Source: Gammaproteobacteria bacterium
GTDB taxonomy: Bacteria; Pseudomonadota; Gammaproteobacteria; Steroidobacterales; GCA-2729495
NCBI GenBank assembly: GCA_028285245.1
Contig: JANQPY010000010.1
Coordinates: 23,565-87,564 of the forward strand
Direction of reading: 5' to 3'
DNA: 64,000 nucleotides
A model generated the notes under the pieces. It did not search any database, was not told the DNA's origin, and worked only from the letters and a program-made list of their open reading frames with translations. Position numbers and translations under genes: made by a program. Positions 18,630-27,646 of this stretch are shown here, piece after piece (within the stretch, counting starts at the first letter, position 1; the number at the start of each line of letters is the position of its first letter).

Positions 18630-19997
18630 ATGAGCAAGCGCAGCGATACTGTTGAGGTAAACCCTGAGGGCAGTCTTGAGGTCCTCTCTCAGCAGGAAGT
18701 CAACCGGCTGCTCAGCGCCGGTATCAACGGCCAGCAGGAAACACTGCGCCGCTGTGCATTGGCCGTCCTGAACGTGGATAGCAGGACTGATGACACCCGG
18801 GCGATCCTCGCGGCCTACGCGGACTTTGATATCCAGATTCTGCAGCAAACGCGGGGTGTCAAGCTGGCATTGAGCAACGCGCCGGCGCGTGCCTTTGTAG
18901 ACGGCAAAATGATCCGCGGCATTCGCGAGCAACTATTTGCTGTGCTGCGCGACGTTGTGTTTGTCAGCAGCGAGCGTGCTGCCGGACATTTTGACTTCGC
19001 AACGAGCGAGGGTGTCACCGACGCTGTCTTTCATATTCTGCGCAATGCGGGTGCGCTGCAGATTCCCGCTGAGCCCAACATGGTGGTTTGCTGGGGTGGT
19101 CACGCGATTGGCCGCGACGAGTACGACTACTGCAAGGACGTCGGGTACCAAATGGGACTGCGCGGTCTGGATATTTGCACCGGCTGTGGTGCCGGCGCCA
19201 TGAAGGCTCCGATGAAAGGCGCTCAGCTCGCGCATGCCAAGCAGCGTATCCGCGGTGGCCGCTATCTGGGCATTACGGAGCCCGGCATCATCGCGGCTGA
19301 ATCGCCAAACCCGATCGTTAACGAGCTGGTCATCATGCCGGACATGGAAAAACGCCTTGAGGCGTTTGTCCGGGTAGCGCATGCGATCGTCATCTTTCCC
19401 GGTGGTGTCGGCACGGCTGAGGAATTGCTATTCCTGCTGGGCGTGCTGATGGCGCCGGAGAATCGCGATGTGCCGTTTCCGCTTATTCTCACCGGGCCTG
19501 AATCCTCCGCTGACTACTTCCGCGCTATCGATGAATTTGTCAGGGCGACGCTCGGCGATGCCGCCTGTGATCACTATGAGATTCATATCGGTGACGCGGA
19601 GCGGGTCGCAGGCCGCGTACGAGAAGCGACGCAGGATGTAGCAACCTTCCGTCAGCAGCAACAGGATGCCTACTACTTCAATTGGCGCCTGCACATCGAT
19701 CTTGCCTTTCAGCAGCCGTTTCAAGCAACGCATGAGACCATGGCGGCGCTTGCGCTGCACGCATCGCAAGATGCGCATGAGCTTGCGGTGAATCTGCGTC
19801 GGGCGTTTTCCGGACTGGTTGCCGGCAACGTGAAAGAAGCCGGCATCCGGGCAATCGAAGCAAACGGACCGTTTGAGTTAAGCGGTGATGCGTCGCTCGT
19901 AGAATGTCTGGATGATTTGCTGACCCAGTTTGTTGCGCAAGGTCGTATGCGTCTCGAAACAGCAGCTTATACGCCGTGTTACCGGCTCATTAAGTAA
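18630..19997 (+). CDS. ppnN: Nucleotide 5'-monophosphate nucleosidase (YgdH/PpnN family)
   Basis: Cytoplasmic enzyme that splits nucleoside monophosphates into base and ribose-5-phosphate; the E. coli enzyme is controlled by (p)ppGpp. At 455 residues it is full length. The N-terminal regulatory domain has NPEGSLEVLSQQEVNRLL and SNAPARAFVDGKMIRGI. The central LOG-like domain carries the signatures CTGCGAGAMKAPMKGA and IFPGGVGTAEELLF. A C-terminal helical domain completes it. It lies 12 bases behind the L,D-transpeptidase gene, so the two are probably co-transcribed. No sequence-visible regulation. Confidence 0.95.
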   Translation: MSKRSDTVEVNPEGSLEVLSQQEVNRLLSAGINGQQETLRRCALAVLNVDSRTDDTRAILAAYADFDIQILQQTRGVKLALSNAPARAFVDGKMIRGIREQLFAVLRDVVFVSSERAAGHFDFATSEGVTDAVFHILRNAGALQIPAEPNMVVCWGGHAIGRDEYDYCKDVGYQMGLRGLDICTGCGAGAMKAPMKGAQLAHAKQRIRGGRYLGITEPGIIAAESPNPIVNELVIMPDMEKRLEAFVRVAHAIVIFPGGVGTAEELLFLLGVLMAPENRDVPFPLILTGPESSADYFRAIDEFVRATLGDAACDHYEIHIGDAERVAGRVREATQDVATFRQQQQDAYYFNWRLHIDLAFQQPFQATHETMAALALHASQDAHELAVNLRRAFSGLVAGNVKEAGIRAIEANGPFELSGDASLVECLDDLLTQFVAQGRMRLETAAYTPCYRLIK

Positions 19998-20116
19998 GCG
20001 TGCAAAGCGCTCATAATCAACAAGTTAAATCAGCACCCCTGTGAAGCAGTTCCTCGCTGACTAAGCGCCTGCTACGTACGCTGAGTCCCGACTTCGGCAA
20101 AGCCGGGATAACTATT

Positions 20117-20434
20117 ATGAGCGAGTCTGATTCGGGTAATTCCCGTCGCGATATCGGCGCCTTCAACACCAGTCTAAGGAATCGTGGCCTTGGCAACGGC
20201 AACGGCAACGGCAACGGCGTCAATGGCTCGCGCACCACTCGACCGGGTGCGTCCGGCGACAGGCTGGCCGCGGAGGCACGGCAGGGTAATGGGTTCGAGG
20301 CCTATCGGCGGTGGCTGACGCGCGTGCAGGCGCCGGGCGGCCGACGCGTGCCGTTAGATGCTTCGCTGTACACCTGGAAAGGGTATCGCAGCTGGTCAGA
20401 TCAGGTGCGCCGCGATTGGAAGAACGACGACTAG
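20117..20434 (+). CDS. Small protein of unknown function with a Gly-Asn repeat
   Basis: I do not recognise this 105-residue protein. Residues 24-36 are an LGNGNGNGNGV tract encoded by four GGCAAC copies. The C-terminal half is well structured in appearance and rich in Arg and Trp (YRRWLTRVQAPGGRRVP, LYTWKGYRSWSDQVRRDW). There is no signal peptide or membrane segment. A GGGA ribosome binding site lies eight bases before the ATG. A hairpin (TCCCG at 20086-20090 with CGGGA at 20104-20108) holds that site, so translation could be structure-controlled. It starts 119 bases after ppnN. Confidence 0.6.
   Translation: MSESDSGNSRRDIGAFNTSLRNRGLGNGNGNGNGVNGSRTTRPGASGDRLAAEARQGNGFEAYRRWLTRVQAPGGRRVPLDASLYTWKGYRSWSDQVRRDWKNDD
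20192..20215 (+). repeat. Four tandem copies of GGCAAC
   Basis: Perfect hexanucleotide repeat, followed by a fifth imperfect copy. It encodes alternating Gly-Asn in the 105-residue protein. Because the unit is six bases, copy-number changes would lengthen or shorten the protein without shifting its frame. Confidence 0.85.
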
Positions 20435-20531
20435 GGTACGCATCGAACGTGTTTAAGAGAGTCCCCTCGCGTCAGCGTTAGGTCGCCTGGGAAGACAGGA
20501 AGAAGGAAGACCGCAAAAAGAAGTACCTGTT

Positions 20532-20741
20532 GTGAAGCAGCAACCAAAGGCTAGCGAATTGAACAAGAAGAACTACTCCTTGCCCCTGAAGAATGAGATT
20601 ACCCTGTGCCGCCGAGACTGGGTTGCGCGCGCTGTAGACGGTGCACGTGGCCATGTGGCTGCCGAGACCGCGCTCGTTTCGCTGGCGGAGCCGGCGCCGC
20701 GTCCACGGCTCTCTCTGGTAAGCAACGGCCGCGCGCGTTGA
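20532..20741 (+). CDS. Doubtful small ORF
   Basis: A 69-codon frame starting at GTG in the gap between the 105-residue protein and htpG. A purine-rich AAAAAGAAG lies about nine bases upstream. The first 25 residues (MKQQPKASELNKKNYSLPLK) differ in composition from the GC-driven shadow frames around it. The second half has no recognisable feature. Its TGA stop overlaps a TTG that could start the next small frame. I list it because nothing else explains bases 20435-20750; 20435-20531 itself shows nothing. Confidence 0.22.
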   Translation: MKQQPKASELNKKNYSLPLKNEITLCRRDWVARAVDGARGHVAAETALVSLAEPAPRPRLSLVSNGRAR

Positions 20742-20752
20742 ATCGTCTGCCA

Positions 20753-20911
20753 ATGGAGTGCGTCCTGCGCTGGCTGGACGATCTGGACTCCATTGCCCAT
20801 GCCCTGGGATTTTTCCTGCGTATAGCCTCTGTCCGCCATAGCGGGCTCTCCTGGCGCCTGCTGCTCATTGGTCTGGCAGCCTCGCTCGCCGCCGCGCTGA
20901 ACCTCGCCTGA
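20753..20911 (+). CDS. Candidate small membrane protein
   Basis: A 52-residue frame beginning MECVLRWLDDLDSIAHALGF. It has an acidic amphipathic start, then a basic stretch (RHSGLSWR) and a C-terminal hydrophobic helix (LLLIGLAASLAAAL). The RWLDDLD motif resembles small uncharacterised membrane proteins that I recall from other Gammaproteobacteria, but I cannot check this. The stop lies 18 bases before the htpG promoter, so it does not intrude on it. A longer form from the TTG at 20738 would overlap the stop of the preceding small frame. Confidence 0.4.
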   Translation: MECVLRWLDDLDSIAHALGFFLRIASVRHSGLSWRLLLIGLAASLAAALNLA

Positions 20912-20929
20912 TTCGGCGCCCCGGCGCGG

Positions 20930-20957
20930 GTTGAATCTCCGCGCCTCGCCCCCATAT
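20930..20957 (+). promoter_or_regulatory. RpoH (sigma-32) promoter of htpG
   Basis: GTTGAAT (20930-20936; five of seven matches to CTTGAAA), 13 bases, then CCCCATAT (20950-20957; full match to CCCCATNT). It lies 73 bases before the htpG start. Confidence 0.87.
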
Positions 20958-21030
20958 CGGACCCATCCGGCACTGTGCCCGCCCCGGCAGGCCAGCACGC
21001 CACCCGTTCGCTATATCAGGATTTCTCAGT

Positions 21031-22953
21031 ATGACTCAGGCAGCAGCCACCGAAACCCTCGGCTTTCAGGCAGAGGTCAAGCAACTTCTCCATCTGATGA
21101 TTCACTCGCTTTACAGCAACCGCGAGATCTTTCTGCGGGAGCTGGTATCGAACGCGTCGGACGCGGCCGACAAGCTGCGGTTTGCCGCCATTGGCGAACC
21201 CGACCTGCTTGAGAACAACGCGGAGCTCGAGATTCGCATCCGCGCCGATGCTGACGCGGGCACGATCAGCATCATCGACAACGGCATCGGCATGTCGCGG
21301 GAAGATGTGATTTCACAGCTTGGGACGATAGCCCGTTCCGGCACATCAGAATTCATCAAGCAGCTCGACGGTGACCAGGAGGCCGATGCGAATCTGATAG
21401 GTCAGTTCGGCGTCGGCTTCTATTCGTCGTTCATCGTGGCGTCCAAGGTAGAGGTATTTACCCGGCGGGCAGGTCTTCCGGAGGCGGAGGGTGTTCACTG
21501 GTCGTCTTCGGGCGAGGGTGAGTTCACGGTAGAGAGTATCGAGCGAGCCGAGCGGGGTACGGAAGTGCGCTTGCACCTGCGTGATGACGCCAAGGAGTTT
21601 GCCGACGATTTCCGGCTCCGCAGCCTGATCCGTAAGTATTCCGACCACATCGCTTTTCCCGTACAGATGCCGGCCGTGTCGCCACCGGCTGCCGAGGATG
21701 AAGCCGAGGCAGAGACTGAACCGAAACCTCCCGAGTGGGAGCCTGTCAACGACGCCAAGGCGCTGTGGACCAGGCCGCGGACCGAGGTCACTGACGACGA
21801 GTACAAAGAGTTCTATAAACATATCGCGCATGACTTCCAGGACCCCGTGGTCTGGAGTCACAACCGGGTAGAGGGTAAGCGGGAGTACACCGGGCTGCTT
21901 TACCTGCCGGCGACGCCACCGTTTGACCTGTGGAATCGCGAGTCCCCGCGTGGTGTGAAGCTTTACGTCAAGCGCGTCTTCATTATGGATGACGCGGATC
22001 AATTCTTGCCGCTGTACCTGCGCTTCATCCGAGGTGTTGTAGATTCTGATGATCTCTCGCTGAACGTTTCGCGTGAACTGCTGCAGCAGGACAGCAACGT
22101 AACCGCGATCCGCAGCGCACTGACCCGCCGGGTGCTGGATATGCTGGCCAAGCTGGCCAAGGACGATACGGAGAAGTATCAGGCGTTCTGGGAAAATTTT
22201 GGCCGGGTGCTCAAGGAAGGCCCCGCAGAAGATTCGGAAAACAAGGATCGCATCGCTGCGCTACTGCGGTTCTCCAGCACGCATACCGACAGTGAGAAGG
22301 CGGATCAGTCCCTGGCCGACTATGTGTCTCGCAAGAGCGACGACCAGGACAAGATCTACTATGTCACGGCTGACAGTTTTGGCGCCGCACGCTCCAGCCC
22401 TCAGCTCGAAGTCTTTCGCAAGAAAGGCATCGAAGTGCTGCTGCTCGGTGAGCCGATTGATGAATGGCTCATGGGTCATCTTGGCGAGTATGAAGGCTTG
22501 GAACTGCGCGACGTTCGCCGTGGCGAACTGGATCTTGGCGATAGTGATGACGACAAAGATGCCGATGAAGATGACCAAGACTCAAAAGAGCACGCAGAGC
22601 TGCTCGAGCGTCTTAAGGGCCGCCTGGGTGAGCGCGTGGCGGAGGTGCGCACCACGGACCGTCTGACTGAATCAGCAGCCTGCCTGGCGCTTGGAGAGTA
22701 CGACATGGGCGAGCAGATGCGCCGGATTATGCAGGCGAGCGGTCAGGCAGCTCCCGACAGTAAACCCGTGTTTGAGATCAACCCCGAGCACCCGCTGATC
22801 GCGAGACTTGGTGAGGAGGCCGACGACAACCGCTTCGGCGAATTGGCGGATCTCTTGTTTGATCAGGCGAAGCTGGCGGACGGGCGGGCGCTCGAAGACC
22901 CGGGCCAGTTCGTAAAGCGGCTCAATAGCCTGCTGCTGGAGCTTAGTGCCTAG
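21031..22953 (+). CDS. htpG: Molecular chaperone HtpG (Hsp90)
   Basis: ATP-dependent cytosolic chaperone, 640 residues, full length. The GHKL ATP-binding domain shows [24 protein letters not shown] and [14 protein letters not shown]. The middle domain has [11 protein letters not shown] and the catalytic-loop region [11 protein letters not shown]. The C-terminal dimerisation domain ends in a Leu-rich tail. A run of Asp/Glu ([14 protein letters not shown], near residues 508-521) precedes the C-terminal domain and looks like an inserted acidic linker. Transcription is probably from the RpoH promoter at 20930-20957. The stop overlaps the convergent PEBP-family gene by four bases. Confidence 0.98.
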   Translation: MTQAAATETLGFQAEVKQLLHLMIHSLYSNREIFLRELVSNASDAADKLRFAAIGEPDLLENNAELEIRIRADADAGTISIIDNGIGMSREDVISQLGTIARSGTSEFIKQLDGDQEADANLIGQFGVGFYSSFIVASKVEVFTRRAGLPEAEGVHWSSSGEGEFTVESIERAERGTEVRLHLRDDAKEFADDFRLRSLIRKYSDHIAFPVQMPAVSPPAAEDEAEAETEPKPPEWEPVNDAKALWTRPRTEVTDDEYKEFYKHIAHDFQDPVVWSHNRVEGKREYTGLLYLPATPPFDLWNRESPRGVKLYVKRVFIMDDADQFLPLYLRFIRGVVDSDDLSLNVSRELLQQDSNVTAIRSALTRRVLDMLAKLAKDDTEKYQAFWENFGRVLKEGPAEDSENKDRIAALLRFSSTHTDSEKADQSLADYVSRKSDDQDKIYYVTADSFGAARSSPQLEVFRKKGIEVLLLGEPIDEWLMGHLGEYEGLELRDVRRGELDLGDSDDDKDADEDDQDSKEHAELLERLKGRLGERVAEVRTTDRLTESAACLALGEYDMGEQMRRIMQASGQAAPDSKPVFEINPEHPLIARLGEEADDNRFGELADLLFDQAKLADGRALEDPGQFVKRLNSLLLELSA

Positions 22954-23585
22954 CCTGGCGTGGCAAGCTTTGGATTCAGCGTATAGGTGCCGGTGATACT
23001 GGCCTCGGCCAGCACGTGCCCGGCTATCGCTGCTTTGATATCTGCCACGGAAAAATTTCCGCTGACCTCGCAGCACGCAACGTCCAATGCATACAGCGTG
23101 AATCGATAGTGATGGAGGCGTTCGTCGTTCCACGGCGGACACGGGCCATCATAGCCAGAGTAGGCGCCCTTGAGATCGGGATCGCTGGCCAAGAACCCTG
23201 TGTAGTCGTTCGGACCCTGCCGGCATCCTGCCGGCCCGGGCGGTGCGCTCTTACCGCCGACCGTGACTTCGAAACTGCAGCTTCCCTCCTCGATCGCGCT
23301 TGAGCGAGGGTCAATATCGACCATTGACCAGTGCGTGAAGTCGGCGCGCGGCAGGTCCTCCGGAATGCTGCGGCCCGCGACATTCACATCGTCGGCAACC
23401 GAAGGTGCATCGGGATCAACGCATATCAGGACAAGGCTCGCCGCACCATCGGGTACATCGCTCCAGGCCAGATGCGGATTCCGATTCGGTCCCAGTTGCA
23501 TCGGCCCATCGTCAGCCGGAATGCCAAAGGCGCAGCGCTTTGGCATGCGCTGTCCGTCGGAGAATGTTTTGGATGACAGATTCAT
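22950..23585 (-). CDS. YbhB/YbcL family Raf kinase inhibitor-like (PEBP) protein
   Basis: Member of the phosphatidylethanolamine-binding protein fold family; the bacterial function is not established. It has 211 residues from the ATG at 23585, preceded by AGGA nine bases away. The frame is open back to 23747, but that extension overlaps the divergent hydrolase gene and lacks support. Family features include [26 protein letters not shown], the ligand-pocket segment FTHWSMVDI, and [25 protein letters not shown]. No signal peptide. It converges with htpG, with a four-base overlap, and starts 112 bases from the divergent hydrolase gene. Confidence 0.88.
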   Translation of the reverse strand: MNLSSKTFSDGQRMPKRCAFGIPADDGPMQLGPNRNPHLAWSDVPDGAASLVLICVDPDAPSVADDVNVAGRSIPEDLPRADFTHWSMVDIDPRSSAIEEGSCSFEVTVGGKSAPPGPAGCRQGPNDYTGFLASDPDLKGAYSGYDGPCPPWNDERLHHYRFTLYALDVACCEVSGNFSVADIKAAIAGHVLAEASITGTYTLNPKLATPG

Positions 23586-23697
23586 TATGGCGATTCCTGG
23601 AAACCCGCAAGCGGTTGAAGTTTGCCAGAATCGCGGTGCTGGCACCTGCCCGGCAAAGCCACAATAATTGGCGTCACAGTCGGATTGGGAAAACAGC

Positions 23698-24345
23698 ATG
23701 ACTACGCGCGCGCCGCTGCGTGAATCTCTGATGCTACCGGGCGCCACAGGCCAGCTTGAGGCGCTTGTAGAGGAGCCGCGATCACAGAGCCAGCCGACGG
23801 CTGTCGCGGTGCTGTGTCACCCGCATCCGCAATTCCAGGGCACGATGCTGAATAAGGTAGTCCACACCTTAGGGCGGTTCGCGAACGATCAGGGCATGCC
23901 CGCAGTGCGTTTCAACTTCCGAGGCGTCGGTGCGAGCGACGGTGACTACGCCGATGGGTATGGTGAGGCGGACGATGCGGCAGCCGTATGTCAGTGGGCG
24001 CGCGATCGCTATGCTGGTGCAGAGCTTTGGCTTGCTGGCTTTTCCTTCGGGGCAATGGCGGCCGCGCGTGCCGCTCTGTCGGTAAAGCCTGCTCAGCTGG
24101 TCAGCATCGCGCCGCCGGCACCTCGCATGGCCGGATTGCTGGAAGATCGTCAGCCCGAATGCCCCTGGCTCATCGTGCAGGGCGATGCCGATGAGGTGGT
24201 TGACTGCGAGGGCGTCGTCAACTGGGTAAACACACTTGCACCGGGGCCGCGCCTGCTAGTCTTGCCCGGCGTCGATCATTTCTTTCACGGCAAACTGACT
24301 TTGCTGCGCGACACGCTGACCGAAGAGCTGGGGGTCACGGACTAG
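23698..24345 (+). CDS. Alpha/beta hydrolase
   Basis: Serine hydrolase of 215 residues in the compact alpha/beta fold. The nucleophile elbow is GFSFG with Ser116. The acid is probably Asp163 or Asp165 (QGDADEVVD) and the base His194 or His197 (GVDHFFHG). The N-terminal block CHPHPQFQGTMLNKVVHTL and FNFRGVGASDG match a widespread uncharacterised proteobacterial group. No signal peptide, so cytoplasmic. The substrate is unknown. Its stop codon shares one base with the GTG start of the TerB-like gene, so the two are translationally coupled. Confidence 0.88.
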   Translation: MTTRAPLRESLMLPGATGQLEALVEEPRSQSQPTAVAVLCHPHPQFQGTMLNKVVHTLGRFANDQGMPAVRFNFRGVGASDGDYADGYGEADDAAAVCQWARDRYAGAELWLAGFSFGAMAAARAALSVKPAQLVSIAPPAPRMAGLLEDRQPECPWLIVQGDADEVVDCEGVVNWVNTLAPGPRLLVLPGVDHFFHGKLTLLRDTLTEELGVTD

Positions 24346-24797
24346 TGCTCGGAAAACTGCGAGATTTAATGACGGACCTGGCGCCTGCGCAGGAGCCTGA
24401 GCCAGAGCAGCTTGATCTGGCCGTGGCCGTATTGCTGGTGGAAATGGCGCGGGCTGACTATGACCTCGCTGAGACCGAGCAGGCGGCAATCATTGACCAG
24501 CTGGCTGCAGGGTTCGGATTAGACGAATCTGATGCGGTTGCGTTGACCGAACAGGCAAGGAAACGAGCAGAGCACTCTGTGTCGCTGCACGAATTCACGC
24601 GTGCCGTGCATGACGGCATGGACTACGACGAGAAGCTGCGAGTTGTCGAAATGCTCTGGCGCGTGGCTTTGGCGGACAGCAATCTCGACAAGTACGAGGA
24701 TTACCTGATCGCCAAGTTAGGCGAGCTGCTATACGTATCGCGCGGCGATGTGATTCGTATCAAGGCGAGAGTGCTTGAATCCAGCGAGGGGAGCTAG
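24345..24797 (+). CDS. TerB-family protein
   Basis: A 150-residue all-helical protein of the TerB/DjlA-N-like superfamily, sometimes annotated as tellurite resistance. A role in tellurite resistance is not shown for such single genes. Seen features are the conserved helix LAVAVLLVEMARADYDLAETE, a second acidic repeat (VVEMLWRVALADSNLDKYED) and the YVSRGDVIRIKARVL ending. These acidic helix pairs probably bind metal in the family. GTG start at 24345 overlaps the hydrolase stop. It converges with the DUF4426 gene at three bases. Confidence 0.85.
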   Translation: MLGKLRDLMTDLAPAQEPEPEQLDLAVAVLLVEMARADYDLAETEQAAIIDQLAAGFGLDESDAVALTEQARKRAEHSVSLHEFTRAVHDGMDYDEKLRVVEMLWRVALADSNLDKYEDYLIAKLGELLYVSRGDVIRIKARVLESSEGS

Positions 24798-24800
24798 CCC

Positions 24801-25295
24801 TCAATCAGCATAAAACTGGCGGGAAAATTGCACCGAGAATCGGCTCGATTCATTCATGGGTGTGGCATCCACGTTGAAGAACAGCGTTTCTCCATTGGCG
24901 ACGGGTAGGTCTCCAATGTAGTACACCGCACCTCCAGACTGAGCCTCGCGCACCGTCAGGTTCTTGATCTGGCCGGTGAGGTTGCGGGCTGATGCGCTAA
25001 CGCTACCGGGCACAGATTGTCCAGGAGTTCCCTCGATCTTGCGGACGATCGATACATTCAACATTGCGCGGTTCTTGCTGCGCACGATGCCATACTGTTT
25101 CGCAACCTCCGGCGTCAACTGATCCGTGCTTAGCGCATTGAAGTGCAGCACGTAGTCGCCAAAATCTTTAGAGGAGGCATCTGCAGGGGCCGCTGGTGGT
25201 GCGCTATCGATGGTCGTGACATCTGAATTGCCGCCGCCGCACGCACCCAGCGCTGCTGCCATCATGATCGGAAATAGATGTTTGCGGAGTCTCAT
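24801..25295 (-). CDS. DUF4426 lipoprotein
   Basis: A 164-residue predicted lipoprotein of unknown function. The signal peptide ends in a lipobox (AALGAC, Cys19) followed by Gly-Gly-Gly. A short low-complexity linker (Pro/Ala, about 30-41) leads into one beta-rich domain (DYVLHFNALSTDQLTPEVAKQYGI) whose order matches DUF4426. In many Gammaproteobacteria this family is encoded near yggT and proC, as here. About 140 bases without a gene separate it from yggT (25296-25438), where I see no clear promoter or terminator. Confidence 0.82.
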   Translation of the reverse strand: MRLRKHLFPIMMAAALGACGGGNSDVTTIDSAPPAAPADASSKDFGDYVLHFNALSTDQLTPEVAKQYGIVRSKNRAMLNVSIVRKIEGTPGQSVPGSVSASARNLTGQIKNLTVREAQSGGAVYYIGDLPVANGETLFFNVDATPMNESSRFSVQFSRQFYAD

Positions 25296-25438
25296 TGCGA
25301 TTTACTCACTAAGTCCCTGGCTGCACGCGACTATAAACCAGCCAAGCTGTGCTGTCTGCGGCCGAGGCCGGAAGCGGTCTCAGCAGATGTGGAACCTGCC
25401 CGAATGCCGCTCGTCAGACGCGTAATGCAGACCTCTGC

Positions 25439-26020
25439 CTAAATCGGCGAACCGATTGCCGTACAAACCAGGCCCGCTGCGACCTGCCGTGCCGGAAGTG
25501 AGAGCGATATGGCCTGTATCAGCAGGATGGCTAGCAGAGGGGTCAGGTCGAGTCCTGCGATAGGCGGAATGACTTTGCGCAGCGGACTCAACACCGGTTC
25601 GGTAATGCTATGTAGCAGGTAAATCGCTGGGTTGTGGCCGCCCGGAGAAAGCCAGCTGAGGATGACGCTCGCGATTATCAGGAACAGATAGATATTCAGT
25701 AGCAGCTTGATCAGCTTTAGCAGCGCCAGTGCGATGAGCTGCGGGATATTCACGTCCCACAGGCACGCTATGTTGACCAGTGCGAAGACCAGCGCCAGTT
25801 GCAGGAGAAAGGCGACCAGCACGGTCGCGAGGTCGAGGTTACCGAGCGGCGGCAAAATCCGACGAACCGGCACGACGAGCGGGTCGGTCACTTTAAGAAT
25901 TACCTGACTCAGCGGATTTCGGATATCTGCCCGGACGTACTGGAGGATCGCCCGGAGCACAAAGGTCAGAATAAAAATTTCCGCCAGACTGCGGAAAAAA
26001 AACACGAGGGCATCGGTCAT
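25439..26020 (-). CDS. yggT: YggT family membrane protein
   Basis: Inner-membrane protein of 193 residues made of two YggT repeats. Each repeat has a hydrophobic helix pair around a conserved NPLSQVILKVTDPLVVPVRRILPP or HSITEPVLSPLRKVIPP segment. About four membrane helices are visible. The family has been linked to osmotic shock tolerance and to cell division/shape in different bacteria, but its molecular role is unclear. It is the last gene of yggS-proC-yggT, 16 bases after proC. The start of the gene holds a run of eight T on the coding strand (Phe-Phe-Phe). Confidence 0.93.
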   Translation of the reverse strand: MTDALVFFFRSLAEIFILTFVLRAILQYVRADIRNPLSQVILKVTDPLVVPVRRILPPLGNLDLATVLVAFLLQLALVFALVNIACLWDVNIPQLIALALLKLIKLLLNIYLFLIIASVILSWLSPGGHNPAIYLLHSITEPVLSPLRKVIPPIAGLDLTPLLAILLIQAISLSLPARQVAAGLVCTAIGSPI

Positions 26021-26036
26021 TCGGTTATCGGGTTCC

Positions 26037-26861
26037 TCAAGATTCCTCGCGGCCTAACTCGATGGAGCGCAGTCGTGCGCGTTCGACTGCTGCTGCGACG
26101 ATATCACGGATGCCGGCGGCCTCTAGCGCTTCGAGCGCGGCAGCGGTTGTTCCGCCAGGCGACGTTACCCGGTCGCGCAACCCCGTGAGCTCTTCATCTG
26201 TTTCCAGCGCGCACAGGCCCGCGCCATGCAGGGTTTGCCGTGCGAGCAGTCGCGCCAGGTCCGGCGCCAGGCCCAGGCGTGCGGCATTCGCTTCCAGGGC
26301 CTCTGCCAGCAGGTAGAAGTAGGCCGGACCGCTGCCAGAAATGGCAGTGACCGCATCCATCAGAGACTCATCATCCACCCAACCGGTCGCGCCAATTGCC
26401 CCGGTAATGTAATCGGCCTGTTTGCGCTGACCCGACGTGACCCGCGCGTTGCCAACCATCACGGTCATGCCAGCGCCGAAGAGTGCGGGTTGATTCGGCA
26501 TGGCACGAATGATTGCGCGCTTGCCCCCCAGCCATGCGTCGAGGCGCTCGAGTGTCATCCCCGCCGCTACTGAGATGATGAGCTCATCACCCACTGAGGC
26601 GGCGAGACTGCTGGTAACCAGTTGCAGCTGCTGTGGCTTAACTGCCAGCAACAGTACATCGGTGTTGCCAGCCAGCTCGGCTCCGCTCGCCGCGATGTGT
26701 ATCCCGGGAAAAAGCACCGCCAACTCGGTACGCCGGCTGTCAACAGATTCTGCAACGAGGAGCCGATCTGCCGCGTGCCCGCTACCGAGAAGTCCGCCGA
26801 CAATGGCGCTGGCCATATTGCCGCCGCCGACGAAGCCGATGCGCAAGGAGGTATCGGTCAT
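26037..26861 (-). CDS. proC: Pyrroline-5-carboxylate reductase
   Basis: Final step of proline synthesis: reduces 1-pyrroline-5-carboxylate with NAD(P)H in the cytoplasm. At 274 residues it is full length. The N-terminal Rossmann motif is GFVGGGNMASAIVGGL. The family signatures RAMPNQPALFGAGMTVM, AISGSGPAYFYLLAEALE and the C-terminal motif LRDRVTSPGGTTAAALEAL are all intact. Its start overlaps the end of yggS by four bases (ATGA), indicating translational coupling in the yggS-proC-yggT unit. Confidence 0.97.
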   Translation of the reverse strand: MTDTSLRIGFVGGGNMASAIVGGLLGSGHAADRLLVAESVDSRRTELAVLFPGIHIAASGAELAGNTDVLLLAVKPQQLQLVTSSLAASVGDELIISVAAGMTLERLDAWLGGKRAIIRAMPNQPALFGAGMTVMVGNARVTSGQRKQADYITGAIGATGWVDDESLMDAVTAISGSGPAYFYLLAEALEANAARLGLAPDLARLLARQTLHGAGLCALETDEELTGLRDRVTSPGGTTAAALEALEAAGIRDIVAAAVERARLRSIELGREES

Positions 26862-27580
26862 TGTTCCATCCGTTCGCCAAATAATTCGGTGCCGATGCGC
26901 ACCATGGTACTGCCAGCGCTGACAGCAAGTTCATAATCCCCGGACATGCCCATAGACAATGTATCAATGCCGTTGCGGCGGGCGCGCAGTTCATCATAAA
27001 GCCGGTATGCCGCCGAGAATTCCTGCTTGAGCTCGATTTCGCTGCGGCCCGCAGCCGGCATGATCATGAGTCCGCGTAGGTGCAGCCTGGGTAGCTCATC
27101 GATCACATTCAATAGCGCTGGCAGGGCAGCCGGATCGCAACCACCGTCCCGGCTACTGTTCTGTGCCCTCAGCTGAATACATACCTGCAGTGGCTGGGCG
27201 TAATGTGGCCGCTGCCGAGCCAGTCGTTCAGCAATTTTCGGGCTATCCAGAGTTTGGACCCAGTCACAGTACTCGGCAATGAGGCGGGTCTTGTTGGACT
27301 GAACACGTCCAACGAAGTGCCAGTCGGCTCCAGATCCGAAATGCTGAATCCGTTTCACGGCATCCTGTACGTAGTTTTCGCCAAACTCGGTAAGACCCGA
27401 TGCGATGGCGGCACGGACTTTCTCATCGGGTTGCCGCTTGCTCACGGCGAGGATGCGCACCCTGGCCGGGTCCCGGCCGGCGGCTTCGGCCGCGGCCGCT
27501 ATACGACGTTGAATTTTGGCTAGTTGTTTCGTGATTACCGTCACGGCTAGTTGAGGGGCGATCGCTATACTATGTCGCAA
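26858..27580 (-). CDS. yggS: YggS family pyridoxal phosphate homeostasis protein
   Basis: PLP-binding protein that keeps vitamin B6 pools balanced; no enzyme activity is known for the family. It has 240 residues. The PLP lysine is Lys48 in [44 protein letters not shown] and [23 protein letters not shown] are family blocks. An in-frame GTG at 27544 would give an N-terminus closer to that of E. coli YggS, so the first 12 residues may not be translated. It is divergent from pilT, a conserved gammaproteobacterial arrangement. Confidence 0.94.
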   Translation of the reverse strand: MRHSIAIAPQLAVTVITKQLAKIQRRIAAAAEAAGRDPARVRILAVSKRQPDEKVRAAIASGLTEFGENYVQDAVKRIQHFGSGADWHFVGRVQSNKTRLIAEYCDWVQTLDSPKIAERLARQRPHYAQPLQVCIQLRAQNSSRDGGCDPAALPALLNVIDELPRLHLRGLMIMPAAGRSEIELKQEFSAAYRLYDELRARRNGIDTLSMGMSGDYELAVSAGSTMVRIGTELFGERMEQ

Positions 27581-27646
27581 GCACTGCCCGGTTATGGTAA
27601 GTCGCGCGGCGCGCAGGGCAGGTAACTTGTTGATTCGGGGTTATAA

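Noticed and set aside
25995..26002. Run of eight A in yggT as a possible phase-variation site
   Set aside because: It encodes conserved-looking Phe residues, the frame is intact, and eight bases alone is weak evidence.
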